Shown piece after piece: positions 1 through 13,000 of a stretch of 64,000 nt of DNA. This stretch comes from Musa acuminata AAA Group (Eukaryota > Streptophyta > Magnoliopsida > Zingiberales > Musaceae): assembly GCF_036884655.1 (NCBI RefSeq), contig NC_088339.1, forward strand, positions 33,417,501 through 33,481,500. The letters are read 5' to 3'. Each line of letters begins with the position of its first letter. The stretch's first letter is position 1. A program made the position numbers and the translations under genes. The notes under the pieces are model-generated. The model worked only from the letters and a program-made list of their open reading frames with translations. It was not told the DNA's origin and made no database searches.

Positions 1-379
1 ATATTTTTATGAACAGTCAGAAAGTAAAAGGTGAAATTTCACCTTTTTTTCATTGTATGTTTGGAAACAAGAGTGTTTTTAACTTCTCATATTCAAAATG
101 GTTAAATCTAAGGTTTCCTAGTGATAAACTAGTCTCAAGAGCACTTATAATGAAAAGAAAGTTGTAGAAAGGTTTAAGAGCGACACTAACTTTGTGATTG
201 CATCTCACAATCAACAGCCTTTTCAAAGTTTATGCTATTTGGGGAAGAAAGGAAATTATACTTTGATTGATTGTCTTTTGTTTATGGCATTGGCTGCCTT
301 TTGTCCATTGCTTTTAATTAGAAAAATTATGTCAGTTTTACAGTTTTACTAACTTGCTGCTAAATTTTTTCACTTCTAG

Positions 380-3300
380 GATGGAAAGTACCATGAAGCT
401 TTAGGGAAGTGGGAGGCTGCACTGACATTGGAACCAAAAAATGCTGTGCTCCATGAACAAAAGGCACAGGTTTTACTTGAACTAGGTGACTCATGGAATG
501 CCTTAAAAGCAGCCACTCGTATGTGTCGATCCTTTTTCTTCACACTGATCATTTTAGACTAAAGTTCATGTGTGATGCATTCATACATTATGTGACATAT
601 TGGCTGTTACCATGTTAGTTGTTGACTCTGATTTAACATTTAGCCTTCTGAATTCTTTCCTTACCATGCTAGTTATTTTTTTCTGGTCATGTCAATCTTA
701 TTAACATGAAGAGAGAGGGGAAAATGCACTTTAATCATATGAGGTGGTTGTTAATTTGTTCTGCATTTGACCCACCTATGGTAATGACACTTTCCCACCT
801 CAGAGACGGCCATTAAACATGTTACTCTCTTATTGCCCTTTGTTAAAAATGGTTTCTTGCTTTGAACCAAGAAGCATAAGAATAATTTATAAAACCATGA
901 GATCCGTTATGTAGCTGAAAATTTCCCCAGTTAGGGTTTCTTTGCAATTTTTTTTTTCTTGAATAACTCCACAATTTTCAACTCTTCTTTGGATGTCAGC
1001 ATTGTAGTTGCTTCTAGGTATCTGAAGAGTTCATTGGCACGCTTTCAACCATTACAGAAGTTTGTTAGCAAATAAAGGCAGATGATTCATCTCAATGATT
1101 TGTCAAAAACCTAATCTCAAATAGTGAAAAAGGTTCAACAGAAAAAAAAAAAACCTTGAACCATGCAATAAGACCAGTTCAGGACTGGTAAAGGGTTGAA
1201 ATCGGGCCGTAAGCCCTCTTCTATGCCTGGATCAGCCAAAAAGGGGCAGTCTGCATCCTGGTTTATGCCCAGACCAATAGATACCGGCTGATACATATTG
1301 GTTTGGGTTAAATCACATAAATATGAATCATTTGCAAGATGTTGGATAGTGCAAATTGACATATCAATTCATAAAATCACCACCAAAGATGTGCAATATG
1401 ATAAACAGACTGCAATGAATGTTAGTAACTTGTTAAAATCACCAGCAAAGGATCAGAAATCAACAAATACTAGTGTCTAAATTCATAAGACATCATTTTC
1501 TGTCCATTTATCTTTTTTTTAAGAATGACGTTCTTTTATATTTATTGCTGCATTTTAGTCATGCTTGAAATATTAGATGGAAGTATGGATTCTATAGCAA
1601 TTACAATTGCATTTATCCTATTTGTGTTCTGCAGAAGCTACAGAGCTGCAACCCTCATGGTTTGAGGTCTGTGACACTACCTACTTAATTTGGTGTTTAT
1701 AATTTTTAAAGCATTTTTTTGAACCTGGAAAAATTTTGACTTCCATCATTGTAGACGATTGTGTCATAAATATGAGTTCTTAGCTGTTAATATTCGAATG
1801 AGCTTCTTTCTTTTCTGCATTTTCCTTTTGTTGAATCTTATGTAGATGCCTCTTGATGGATGCTGCTTTGTAGTCAGATGAAACATTGTAAATGTGATCA
1901 GACGATCTGAGAGGAGCATTATAAAACTCAACAATACATAACAGGTGAACCTGACATGAATCCAACATGAATTCAACCGGTCTGGGGTTGCTTTATTTGG
2001 ATTTGCATCATAAACAAGTTGACCACCAAACCCTCTTGAGTTCCTGTCCCTGTTCGGGTCATTACTTTGGGTGATCCATAACTGAATGTGCAGATTGACT
2101 TGTTATGATTCAATGACCTGTATGACCTGAACAAACAAGTATTGACCTGTGTAGCCCGTTTAATGTATGTTTATTAAATAAATTTTATTTGAAACTCTGG
2201 ACTACTATTTTTGGGCCAACTTTAGGTTGTAAGTAAAACAAGCTCCATTTGTGATTGACTTGAAGTCAAGTTTATCTGCCGAGAAGTCACATGATCCTTT
2301 GGAAGTGTTTTAGATGAAGGAATAAGACTCTGGGTTTGAAGTCCTAACCAATTCCTCATATAGTGGGGTGGCATATTATGCTGATTTATTCTTATTTGAC
2401 AACAACCACAGTCCCTATATAGAATGTTCAGCTAGCACAATGTTTGGGTTAAACAGGTTGATCTCGTCTAATCTGACTTGTTTATTAATTTTGCAAACAC
2501 ATGTTGTGTCAACTAAATTGCAAATAGGTTAGTTTAGGGTTCAAATGTTGATATGTTTAACTTAATGGTCTCATTAGGGTAGATCGTTGTTGTGTTTTAT
2601 GTCGAGATCGACTCATCATGAACTTGACTTGGCTTGACATAACCACTGATGCCCCATCTTAGAGTGGAAGTCCTTAAAAGCTAAGGAACCATTGCATATT
2701 GTTTTTGTTTCTTGTTCCTAAAACAAAAAAATGAAGACTGGGACATGAAATATGTTTGTGATTTGGTTTCCCCTTTTTCTATGAAACATTTCCATGCTGT
2801 GCTTTGGAAATATAAAAGGCAAAAAGGTAATTTTAATATTTTAGTTGGTGGTGACGGACGATGACATCGTTAGGCACCACGGGTGGTTGTTGTGGATGAG
2901 GAGAACGGTGGCGAGAGATGAGGGCTGCTCGGCAACTTCGTCGACGACAAGTATGACGTACTCAGCGTCGAATTCTGAGGCCCGCATTTTTCTATCGTCG
3001 TCGAATACATTTGCTAGGAGCTCGACAACCGCTCGCCTACCAGCCTTCCAAAGCTTTCTTTCCCGATTGACGACAACTGCGGTGAATACAACTCCTCCGA
3101 TGAATCTCTCATCTCCCCTTTTTTATGCCCATGCCGGAATTGATGCAGTAGCGAGGAGAGCAGCAGGAGCTCCTACGGCCTCAACTTCGGGTTGAGTGAT
3201 CTGCCCAACGGATCAATGGCGAGGTGGTCACCATCTTCAACGTAGACGTCGTAACGACCACCACCATATGCGTCAACACTGACGCAGATACTGAGCAGCG

Positions 3301-5154
3301 CCGCTCGGCAATTATGTCGGTGTTGACGCAAATGGTGGTGGTCGCCATGGCGTCCACTGCGAAGATGGTGGTCGCTTCGCCACTAACCTGTTGGGCAGAT
3401 CGCTTGACCCGAAGCTGGGGTCATCGGAGCTCCTCTTGCTCCCTCCACTATTGCGTTAGTTCCGGCATGGGTATGAAAAAGGGGAGATGGGGGGCTCGTC
3501 GAAGAAGTTCTATTCGCCGCGATTATCGTCGACCGGGAAAGGAAGCTCTTGAAGGTTGACAGGCAAACAATTGTCGAGCTCCCAATGAACATATCTAACG
3601 ACGGCAGAAAAATGTGGGTCCCGAAATTCGAAGTTGAGTATGCCATCGTACTCATCGTCGATGCAGTTGTCGAGTGGGTCTCACCTCTCGTCGTCGCTCT
3701 CCTCATTCACAGCAGCTACCCGCGGACCCCAACGACGTTGTCATTCGCCACCACAAATTGAAATGTTAAAATTACTTTTTTTGTCTTCTATTTTTGTGTT
3801 TTCGTAAGTAAAACTGACGATGTTAGGATAAATGGACTTATATGTTTCACTTTCATAATTATAGATGCCAATGTAACTTTTTAAAGTGTAGAGACCGGAT
3901 GCCAAAGGTAACTAACTATAGAGGGTAATATGTAATTAGCCTTCTAAAACCTTCAAAGGCAAAATGTTTATGAGCCATGATCATCTGGCTTGAAACCTTC
4001 CTAGTCCTATGCTTGAATGAAAAAAACATTCTGGACTAGAACTGTAAATGTCTAGCTGTGACCAGCAAACTCATTTTGATTTTACTTAGATAAGAAGCCA
4101 AAACTAAATCAAAATTTCTGGTTCTTATTCTCAAGGCACCAAAACAGAAATGAAGTCAAATTTGCTTTGATTTAGGATTTTATTTGGTTTTCGTATGCAG
4201 TTTATGATGTCAAAATTTGCTTTGATTTAGGATTATAGTTGGTTTGAGTCTGCAGCTTATTTCTATTTCATTCTTCTTACAGCTCCTAACACCTTATATT
4301 CCACTGCCATCATGGCTGATCCAAACCATAACCAATTCTCGTATCTAGTTGCAGAGAACAAAATGCATTAGGATTTTACTCTCTATTACCAAATTAACAT
4401 TGGAGTCATTAGATTCCCATGGTTGTTCTGACACAATGATTTGCGATGAACTACTCAAGCTAACTTTTATTGCTTATGGTTGAACTACTCAATCTCAGAA
4501 TCTAAATATGTTTCTGGCAAGATAAAGAGTAATTAGTTAAAAGCCAGATAGTAATCTCCATATGGATCAGAGTCCAAAAAATGAACAAGCTCATTGGGTT
4601 AATGATTTACCTAAACCAAGAATAGGCCATAATTGATTGGTGAGTTAGTTACCTAAAATTCTAGTTGCTATGTCTATTTCTATTTTTTTTAGACCTAAGA
4701 GAAGCTATAGTCCGTGGTCATCAGTTTCCTTTTAACTGTGTGATTTGGTATGTATATAATTTTAACAAGCTATAAACCCTGTCTACTTGGGTTCAACATA
4801 ATCAAGCTTACACATTTTTTTATTTATCTTTTGTAGGCTTGGCTTACGCTTGGTAGAGCACAGCTAAACTTTGGAGAACCTGATTCAGCAATTGAAAGTT
4901 TTGACAGGGCTCTAAAAATTAAGGTGAACACAACCATTTTATGGTTCATTTCCTTCAATAACAGTTTAGATATTTGTTTCCTACAGCTCTATCTCGATTG
5001 TAAATGATGCTGTCCGCAGCCGGACCATGAAGATGCACAGGCCGACCGCGTTACTGCACATCGTCTAGTGAAGAAGCGCAGACAATTGGAGGCATCAGGT
5101 TTGAAGGTTGCCGATAGTCGTTATAAGGTTGGAGATAAAGTTGAATCATGCTAA
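380..5154 (+). CDS. TTC33: Tetratricopeptide repeat protein 33-like, C-terminal part (5' end outside window)
   Basis: Four exons are supported by clean AG/GT sites and unbroken phase: 380-518, 1635-1666, 4837-4923 and 5020-5154 (stop TAA 5152-5154). They encode about 131 residues. The reading begins DGKYHEALGKWEAALTLEP and continues through a second repeat beginning AWLTLGRAQLNFGEPDSAIE, giving two helix-pair repeats with the TPR pattern W-x2-LG/Y-x8-A-x3-F/Y-x2-AL-x4-P. A short basic tail (VKKRRQLEAS) ends in VGDKVESC. TPR folds are protein-protein interaction scaffolds, and no enzymatic residue is seen. I recognise the overall arrangement as TTC33-like, but TPR families are easily confused, so the symbol is tentative. 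Upstream exons lie before base 1. The 3.2 kb intron 1667-4836 hosts a foldback repeat. Confidence 0.75.
2807..3798. repeat. Foldback (long inverted-repeat) element inside TTC33-like intron
   Basis: The two halves are imperfect reverse complements about a centre near 3300. The left edge reads GGTAATTTTAATATTTTAG near 2826 and its counterpart lies near 3755-3778 on the other strand. Both arms translate in opposite directions to similar, low-complexity frames (plus 2845-3195, minus 3383-3706), which is a consequence of the palindrome and not evidence of a gene. The central part contains a second, tighter match around ACCACCACCAT / ATGGTGGTGGT. The block is GC-richer than the surrounding intron. 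Edges are approximate and I could not define a target-site duplication. It could be a foldback transposon, a non-autonomous Mutator-like element or an inverted duplication. Confidence 0.75.
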
Positions 5155-6163
5155 CCTTCAGAAAATGACATTGCAAGAGATGGCAATGTCACTTGTAAAT
5201 TTACTGGAGACATTCATGCATGCAAGTCCCCAAGGATCTAAGGGGATTACAGGATATAGCAAACAGCTTTTCCAGTGAGGGAAACCTGAAAGAGCATTGT
5301 CGAGTTGTATTCTGGTACTGTCAAGCTTTTGCAGGGAGGAATATTTTGTACTTGCTCACAATTTGCTTGTTCCTGCAAAATTGATCTTTTCCTTGTTCTT
5401 TTCTGGTTGAGGTGCAGCCAATCTTGGGCTTTCAATCAAAGATGATATGCAAATTTGCCTCAGCTGCTGAGTCTGCATCAAAGTCCAGCATGTTGCAGCT
5501 TATTTTTTCTCAGGTGATCAAACTAAAACATGTAGAAAGTGGAAAGAGAGGAGGAAAGAATTATTCTTGGCTTAAATAACTGTGTTTCTCGGATGAGTTC
5601 TGTTCATGTCATGCGCAGCTTTTGCGCTTCGTGCGGGGTTCTGATGGGCAACATGAATGACACCTGGCCTTGGTACGCAGGAGAGAGGTGGACTGGTGCT
5701 TTAAGAATCGTTCTGGGTCCAGATGGGCGGCGTTTTATTGGATGCTATCAATCAAGCCCGAGCCGAGTATGCATGTGTTCTGATGCGGGCGGGGGCTGCT
5801 AATTACATCCACATCCACATCCACATCCACATACATGAGGTTTCGGATCTTTAAAAGATCCGAACCCAACAAACCGCCGGCCTGGTGATCTTCACTTTCT
5901 CCACCTGTTTGCATTAAAATTCGCGCAAGCATCCACTAAATCTGACTGATCGCGACAAAGTTCGTCACAGAATAAAAGTCCACAAGTCGCTTGGTTATTG
6001 GTCATCCTTATCCACCGTTCCTTTGCGTATCTATTCCTACAAAATCGGAAAATAACATATTATCCTTCTCAATTTTTACATGGCATATATACATCTCCTT
6101 CTAAATATTATTTCATCGAAAAATATTCATGTTAATTACTCCTAACAATTGTTATTAGTTAGT

Positions 6164-6194
<31 letters not shown>

Positions 6195-6563
6195 GCACCC
6201 CTGCAATTGTGGGTTGAATGCCCCAAAGAGAACAGGAAATGGATATAAAGCGCGAGTCGCCATCCCCGGCGGCGCCTCTTATGTGTGGATGGAAACGGCA
6301 GTGTCCCGCCCTCACGCTTCCCCTTCCACACCACCACAGAGAGAAGCCCCATAACACGCCGCGCGAGACCCCAACACCCTTCTATCCACAACAATCCAAT
6401 TCCAATTCCCTCTACCCCCTTCATCGATGGTGGTAGCGGTGGCCCTTCATCGATGGTGGTAGCGGTGGCGGTGGTGAATCTTGCGGCGATCGGTGCCTTG
6501 GAGCCGTGGAGTTGATCATCGCGATCTTTCTTTGTGTTCATTCAGGTATTTTGTTGGGATCGG
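5155..6563. other. Spacer: 3' UTR of TTC33-like gene and 5' region of NADK2
   Basis: No protein-coding exon is supported here. It should hold the 3' UTR of the upstream gene and the promoter and 5' UTR of NADK2. Visible features are a hexanucleotide (ACATCC)n run at about 5805-5830 and an AT dinucleotide run at about 6166-6189. An imperfect 26-bp tandem duplication (TCATCGATGGTGGTAGCGGT) starts at 6421 and 6447. Several ATGs precede the chosen NADK2 start, for example at 6427, which opens a short frame closed by an in-frame TAG. Upstream ORFs are therefore possible if transcription starts above them. Confidence 0.5.
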
Positions 6564-9500
6564 ATGCTAGTGGCCTGCGCTGGCGGAGGGCCCCTGAAGC
6601 CCTGCCTTGCATCCGGCGAGAAGAGCGGCGGCCGTGGCGGCCTTCTCGGGGTCTCCTCGGTGAAGGGCCGGTGGTGGAGGAAGGCCGGACTCGATGAGGC
6701 TCCTCCTCGCTGTGCTGTCACCGCTCGAGCCCGGCTCTCTAATTTCTTCTCTTCCCCTTTTGGGTTGGATTCTCAGGTGCCGTTCGTTTTCTTCCGTAAT
6801 GTTCGGGTCTTTGTTCTTCAGATTGGGTCCATCAGTACTCTCGTGTCCGATTTCTGCGAGAAGGTGGGAGTTAGTAACATGGAGCTAACTTTTTCCTGCC
6901 TAGTTCGATCCATCGCATCGAGGTCCTTGGACAGTTTTGGTCAACATCTTACTGACGTTCTTGATTTTGATGGTGTTAATGTAGTGTATCAAGAACAATC
7001 TTGTAGTAAACCTTTGTGATGGGAAGATTAGCATCCAGTAATATCATATATGAGGAAGGAAAAGGTCAGATGGTTTGGGATATGTGATCGGTCACCTTCT
7101 TCCTCCAATAACATGCTCTTTTTTGTTACGATGAAGAAAAAGGATGAACCTCTAGTTCAGGTGGATGCTTAACAGAAACTTCTTTGTTCACCTTTACCTA
7201 TTAACCTTGTAGGAACTTTAATTCCTTAATCACATTTTTAACATTTCGTTTAATAGCCTTCGGTCCATCCGCTTTCCAAATTGCTATGTTCTACCAGTAT
7301 TTTACTGGTCATCCTTTCCGCAATGATCTTTTTCATACATGCATAAGCTTTCTTACTTTCTTAGGACAGAGTAGAAGGTTGATAACATATTTTAGATTGT
7401 GCTCACCTTGGTGGCCGTGATACAACCTTAATTTTTTTATTTCTCGACCTTCCATGCTTCTGATACATCTCGATTGTTGTGGACTGGTCCTGTACCTATT
7501 GCCTTGCTGAATATCCTTATTTTCAAATTGTAGACCTCCCAAACTCAAGATGTATCCCAATTGCTGTGGATTGGCCCTGTACCTGGTGACATTGCTGAAG
7601 TGGAAGCATACTGTAGGATCTTTAGAGCTGCAGAGCAACTGCATTCTGCTATAATGAATACATTATGCAACCCAGAAACTGGAGAGTGTGCTGTTCCATA
7701 TGACATCCCTTCTGAGGATGTGCCACTGTTGGAAGACAAGGTAGTTGCTATACTTGGCTGCATGTTAGCATTGTTAAATAGAGGTAGAGAAGATGTCCTG
7801 TCAGGTAGGGCATCCTTTGTGAATTCATTTCAGGCCTCAGATGTGAATAGTTTGGATGGCAAGCTTCCTCCACTTGCTGTTTTCAGAGGTGAAATGAAAA
7901 GGTGCTCTGAGAGTTTGCAAGTTGCACTTGCAAATTATTTGGCAATTTCTGATAGCCACAGCACTGATATCTGGAGGCGACTGCAAAGGTTAAAGAATGC
8001 TTGTTATGATGCTGGATTTTCACGATCTGATGGCTATCCTTGTCCAACAATATTTGCCAATTGGTGTCCTGTCTACTTCTCCACTATAAAAGAAGACAAT
8101 GTTCCAGAAGATTCTGAAGTAGCATTTTGGCGGGGTGGTCAGGTGACAGATGAAGGTTTGGCCTGGTTATTAGAGAAGGGATTTAAAACAATTGTAGATC
8201 TGAGGGAAGAGGTTGTCAAGGATGAATACTACCTGACTGCTATTAAGAAGGCTGTTTCACAAGGAAAGATCGAGTTAGTAAATTTGCCAGTTGAAGTTGG
8301 AACTGCTCCTTTGATGGAACAAGTTGAGCAGTTTGCTATGTTGGTAGGGGATCCAAATAGAAGACCAATTTATCTGCATAGCAGAGAAGGGGTTGGCAGA
8401 ACTTCTGCTATGGTTTCAAGATGGAGGCAGTATGTAACACGATCCTCTGTGCAGTCTGTTTCAACCCACCAGCTTAACCTGAATGGAAAACCTTGGAAAC
8501 ATGCAACGGAAGAGGGAAGCCAAAAGCTGCAGGATTCCATCTCATCAGAATATAGTGAAGGAATATCTTTGGAAGATGACATCATTTCACAGTCTTTTTC
8601 AGATACATCTCCAAGTACTTTAGAAACTCAACATCAGAATGAAAAAATGAATTCCAAGCTTGCTTTAGTGGATAGCTCCCTACCAAAACATGATATGAAT
8701 GCAGGTCAATGTTCAAACTTCTCTACAGGAAGTGATCCATTGAAGTCACAGTTTCCTACTTGCAATATTTTCTCCCGGAAAGAAGTCACTGAGTATTTTA
8801 GAAGTAGAGAAATTTCTCCTAAAACTTATGTTATTAAATTGCAGAAAAGATCTGAACCATTGTCTATTACCGGGGAGTCATACAAATTGCTGGGTCAAAG
8901 TAATGAAACCTTGATGGAATCCAAGTTATCAGGTCAAACACAGTCAGAAAAATCAAAGGAGAAACCAAGTGATGGTTATCTCAATCTTGGGGTCAACCCT
9001 AGTAGTTTTACAAATGGAAAACTTAGCAAAAATGTTAATACTGCAACTTTTGATGTAAATGTGAATGGTTATCATAAATTGGGAGACAATGACACTACTG
9101 AGCCTAGTGTTAACAATTTGAGCACTAACTTCGGTGGGCAGGCTTTTTCTATCACCTCAGGAGAAGGCAAAAAGAAGAATGCTAAAAGTTCTATGGAGTT
9201 AGAGAGTGATAGTTTGGCTCTTGTTGGGGGAGATATGTGTGCTTCAACTACTGGCGTCGTCAGAATTCAATCAAGAAGGAAAGCTGAAATGTTTCTGGTT
9301 CGTACTGATGGGTTTTCTTGCTCCAGAGAAAAGGTAACAGAGTCCTCTTTGGCTTTTACACATCCAAGTACCCAGCAACAGATGCTCATGTGGAAGTCTC
9401 CTCCGAAGACCGCATTACTGTTGAAAAAGTTAGGGAAGGCGCTCATGGAAGAAGCCAAAGAGGTATGTGTCAACACTTTTATTTTGTTTCTGTTGGCAAA

Positions 9501-9956
9501 GTGTGTGCTTATATTTTGACTGGTTGACCTTTTGGTTAAAAAATGATAGAAAAGGACAATATACAGAGATTGAAAAAAGAAAAATCCATGTAAATTATGA
9601 ATGCAAATCTCAATTATCAACTGCATAATGAATCATATGGCAGTAATCAGCCATGTAAATAAATCTTTTACCTTAAATTTGACAATGGTATTGGAGGGCT
9701 GCAAGATGTGGTGATTATACTAGTCCTTGGTGCACTAAAATTAGTAACCAGCTAATAATATAATTGTTCAATCTGCAATATACAAGTGTTCAATGAGCCA
9801 ACATATTTTTCTATTCAGAATTAGTTCCCAGTGGTGTAATGGTTCACGGTCAACAAACCTTTCTTTTAAATGTTGTGAGCAAGGTTTGTAATTTCGTACC
9901 ATACCAATGTTTCGAGCTTTGGTTGATATGGTATGGTACAGGTGTATTGAGTGAGA

Positions 9957-9991
<35 letters not shown>

Positions 9992-10022
9992 GTATATGTA
10001 TGTATATATATGTATATGTATA

Positions 10023-10059
<37 letters not shown>

Positions 10060-13000
10060 AAAAAAAGGAGGCGTATCAACAACGTCACCGCCTTTTCTTC
10101 TCCTCGTCGCATCAGATGAGGAGAAGACATGATCTTCTCCTCATTTGCGACGTTCGACGAAGACATTGAAGGCTGCAGACGTCTCTGGCGTCTTTGGCCT
10201 TTGGCAAGAATAAGGTGAAGAAGAAGCCGAGTTGCCACCTCTCCGTTACCTCCTAGATCGAGATCATCGAGGGAGGGCGACGTCGGATTGGGAAGCGTCA
10301 AGGTTCTTTCGATTCTCTCTCTTCTTCAAGCGACTTCTCCCTTGACGTTTCTTCTTCCTCATTGCAGTTGGGTTTATACCGTCGGGTTGCGGGTGACGAC
10401 GGTCAAAATCGATCGTTACCACCCGATACAGCCCTGTATCGTCCGATACGGGGCTAGATCAATGATACCGACCGGTAGCGAGCGGTTCGCATACCAATCT
10501 GCTGACGGACTGGTACCGGGCGGTATCATTCGAAATTAAAATCCTTAGTTGCGAGGAATCATCATGGTATTTCAGTTGACCTTTCCCTAAATGCCTAAAC
10601 ACAATAAACAAAACTTGACAAGCAAATGAAACTCAGATAGAGCATGCCTTTTTATGTTTGTTACCTGAAGATAACCATTATTTTAGAATCAAATAAAAAT
10701 GAACCTACAGTCAGAGATTGGATTATTAAAACCCATTTTAATTATCCGATTAAAAATGTCTTAAGCAAATGAGAACTTCTTTCTGGAGATCTGGCCTTTC
10801 TTTATTCAGATATGCATTAATAGTTTCATCAATTTATATGTCTCAAATTTCTATGGACACATCAAGTAAATTGGGTTGATATTGCTGTTGGTGCAAAGTA
10901 TTAAAATGGGTTTCATTTATTTGGTATAGCTTTACAAACAATAAAATCCCTGTTTATAATAGAAAAAAAGTAAATCATATTCTCTTGCATGTAAAACATG
11001 CATGCAAGTAGGTCTGTAAACAGATTAGATATGGATTAGATCAGTATAACAGCCGACTGATCATTGGATCGTCCAGATTCTATTCTTATCTGATTTGGTT
11101 GACATCGAGAGCTCTGATCTGGTTTTTATGAAGATAGAACTAGAGAATAAATTTTGAAGGAAGATGGAAGGTTGGCTGGGTGACCAACCCGAGAATAAAT
11201 TACACAATGGTAAGGTTGCTCATTTGCAGCCTGGGTGACCAATGTTCGAGTTATGATCTCTTTGTAGGTACGTTGACCCTTCCTCAAGATCCTATATTAG
11301 CAGGAGTCTCGTATAGTGCTTTAGATAAGGAGGTTGACATCATAATGGTTGCATTTCTTTGGATAAGGATGAGCTGGTGGGAAAGTCAGGAGCGACAGTC
11401 GAGCTAGAGAGGAAGAGAGAGGATGGAAAATTAATCGAGTGCTATAAGAGAGATGCCAGCAACCTCTAACAATTGGCTTCATGTAGCAGTTATGCAGGGT
11501 TGAGGTCAAAGCTCAAGGAGCCATGGGGTACAGGAACCTGGCGTGAATTGCATGTGATTGGTGTCAGGAGGGACACTTCCTACCTTGAACAATTGCATGT
11601 GACTGGAAGGAGTTGGGAAGAGGGGTGCTCACATCTTTTATCGCATAGTTGCATGCAAGCATGGGTTTGTTCTCTAGTTGTCACTACCATTAGAATTACC
11701 AATATATATCTAGCATTCGTTAATACATGGGGGTTGATACCAATGTTTGCCCTCTTTGTACTGACCAGGTGTATTGGTCCTTGGCCAGACCAGTACATAC
11801 CAGTTAGTTCTAGTGCACGGTATGTCAGTAGACCAATGGGTACCAACAAATCAAAAATTTCGTTAAAAAATCAGCCATAATTGAATTAAAAACCTATTTT
11901 CTGGTTTTTTTTTCTCCATATTTATTGGTGTATAAATTAAATTGAAATAAGAATAAAGCATATCTAAGCCATAGATGATTAAAAATTCTAGACTATAGGT
12001 ATCAAAAATTGAAATTCTTATCTTTTCAAACTTGTCAAGGAAGAACTTTGTCGCACAGTCCTCCATTTAAGCTGATTAGGAAGATCAAACACATTTAAGC
12101 CTCTAAGTTGAGAGAAAGAGTGAGAATGAGAGTGAGAATGAAGGGAGCTTGACAGTGAGTGTAAGAGGAGACAGGAAGGGGCTTTTATAAGCCCAATAAA
12201 GCTCCCATTGGTCAAATTGACCATTGGGGGCCAAAATGGTCAGCTTGATACTGATAGAAATCCAGTTGGTAATGGTACAAAATGGGCTGGTACACATTTG
12301 GCCAGCCTTGGACCGATGCATATCGTCCATTTCATACCACTTTGGGTGATGCAGTAGTCCTTGGTTGTTACTAATTTTTGACATTTCAAGCATATTAAAT
12401 CTCAACGGAAGCTGATATGATTTATAAAGAATGCATTAGTAATATATCCATAGAGGCCTCTGGCAATATGGCTTGAAGATCAAACCGTCAGGTTAAGATT
12501 GAGCAGCATTCACCTATTGTTATTGAAGAGTTTGCTACAACTTACTCTTAATAACTCTTGCAATACTAAATACTTAAGAATACATTGTTTTCAATAGTTA
12601 CAGATATTTTTTAATGTTTTATAGCTGATGATGATTATTGATGAAACAGAGTGCTTAATTATGAAAAAACATTGAATTATAAGAACTAAAATTCCTGATG
12701 ATTTAGTTTTTAATAATACATGTAAAACAGGCACAAAAATGAAATTTCTCAATAAAAACTGAAAACTTCTTAAGTTCTTAGTAACCGAAGCATCCATCTA
12801 TATTCTATATTTTCAGGTGTTTAACACAGATTAATATGGGACTAGGAGTTCTTCCAAGTAGTTTAATATCGTGAGTTCCATGATCTCTGGATTTATTTGT
12901 CGTAAGATTCAATTCACTTGTAATGTTATGATGGCATGTTTTATTCAACTGTTAATGAATTTAACACTCGTATCTATTCCATTTTGAATTTGCTTTTATA

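Noticed and set aside
1142..1320. Possible further copy of the GTACC repeat in the TTC33-like intron
   Set aside because: Only short words (GATACCGGCTGATACATATT) are shared; too little to call.
2845..3706. Opposed open frames of about 110 codons as possible genes
   Set aside because: They mirror each other because the DNA is an inverted repeat. The products are low-complexity and match no family.
6155..6541. Minus-strand 128-codon frame before NADK2
   Set aside because: It is driven by an AT repeat and lies opposite the NADK2 leader, with no family features.
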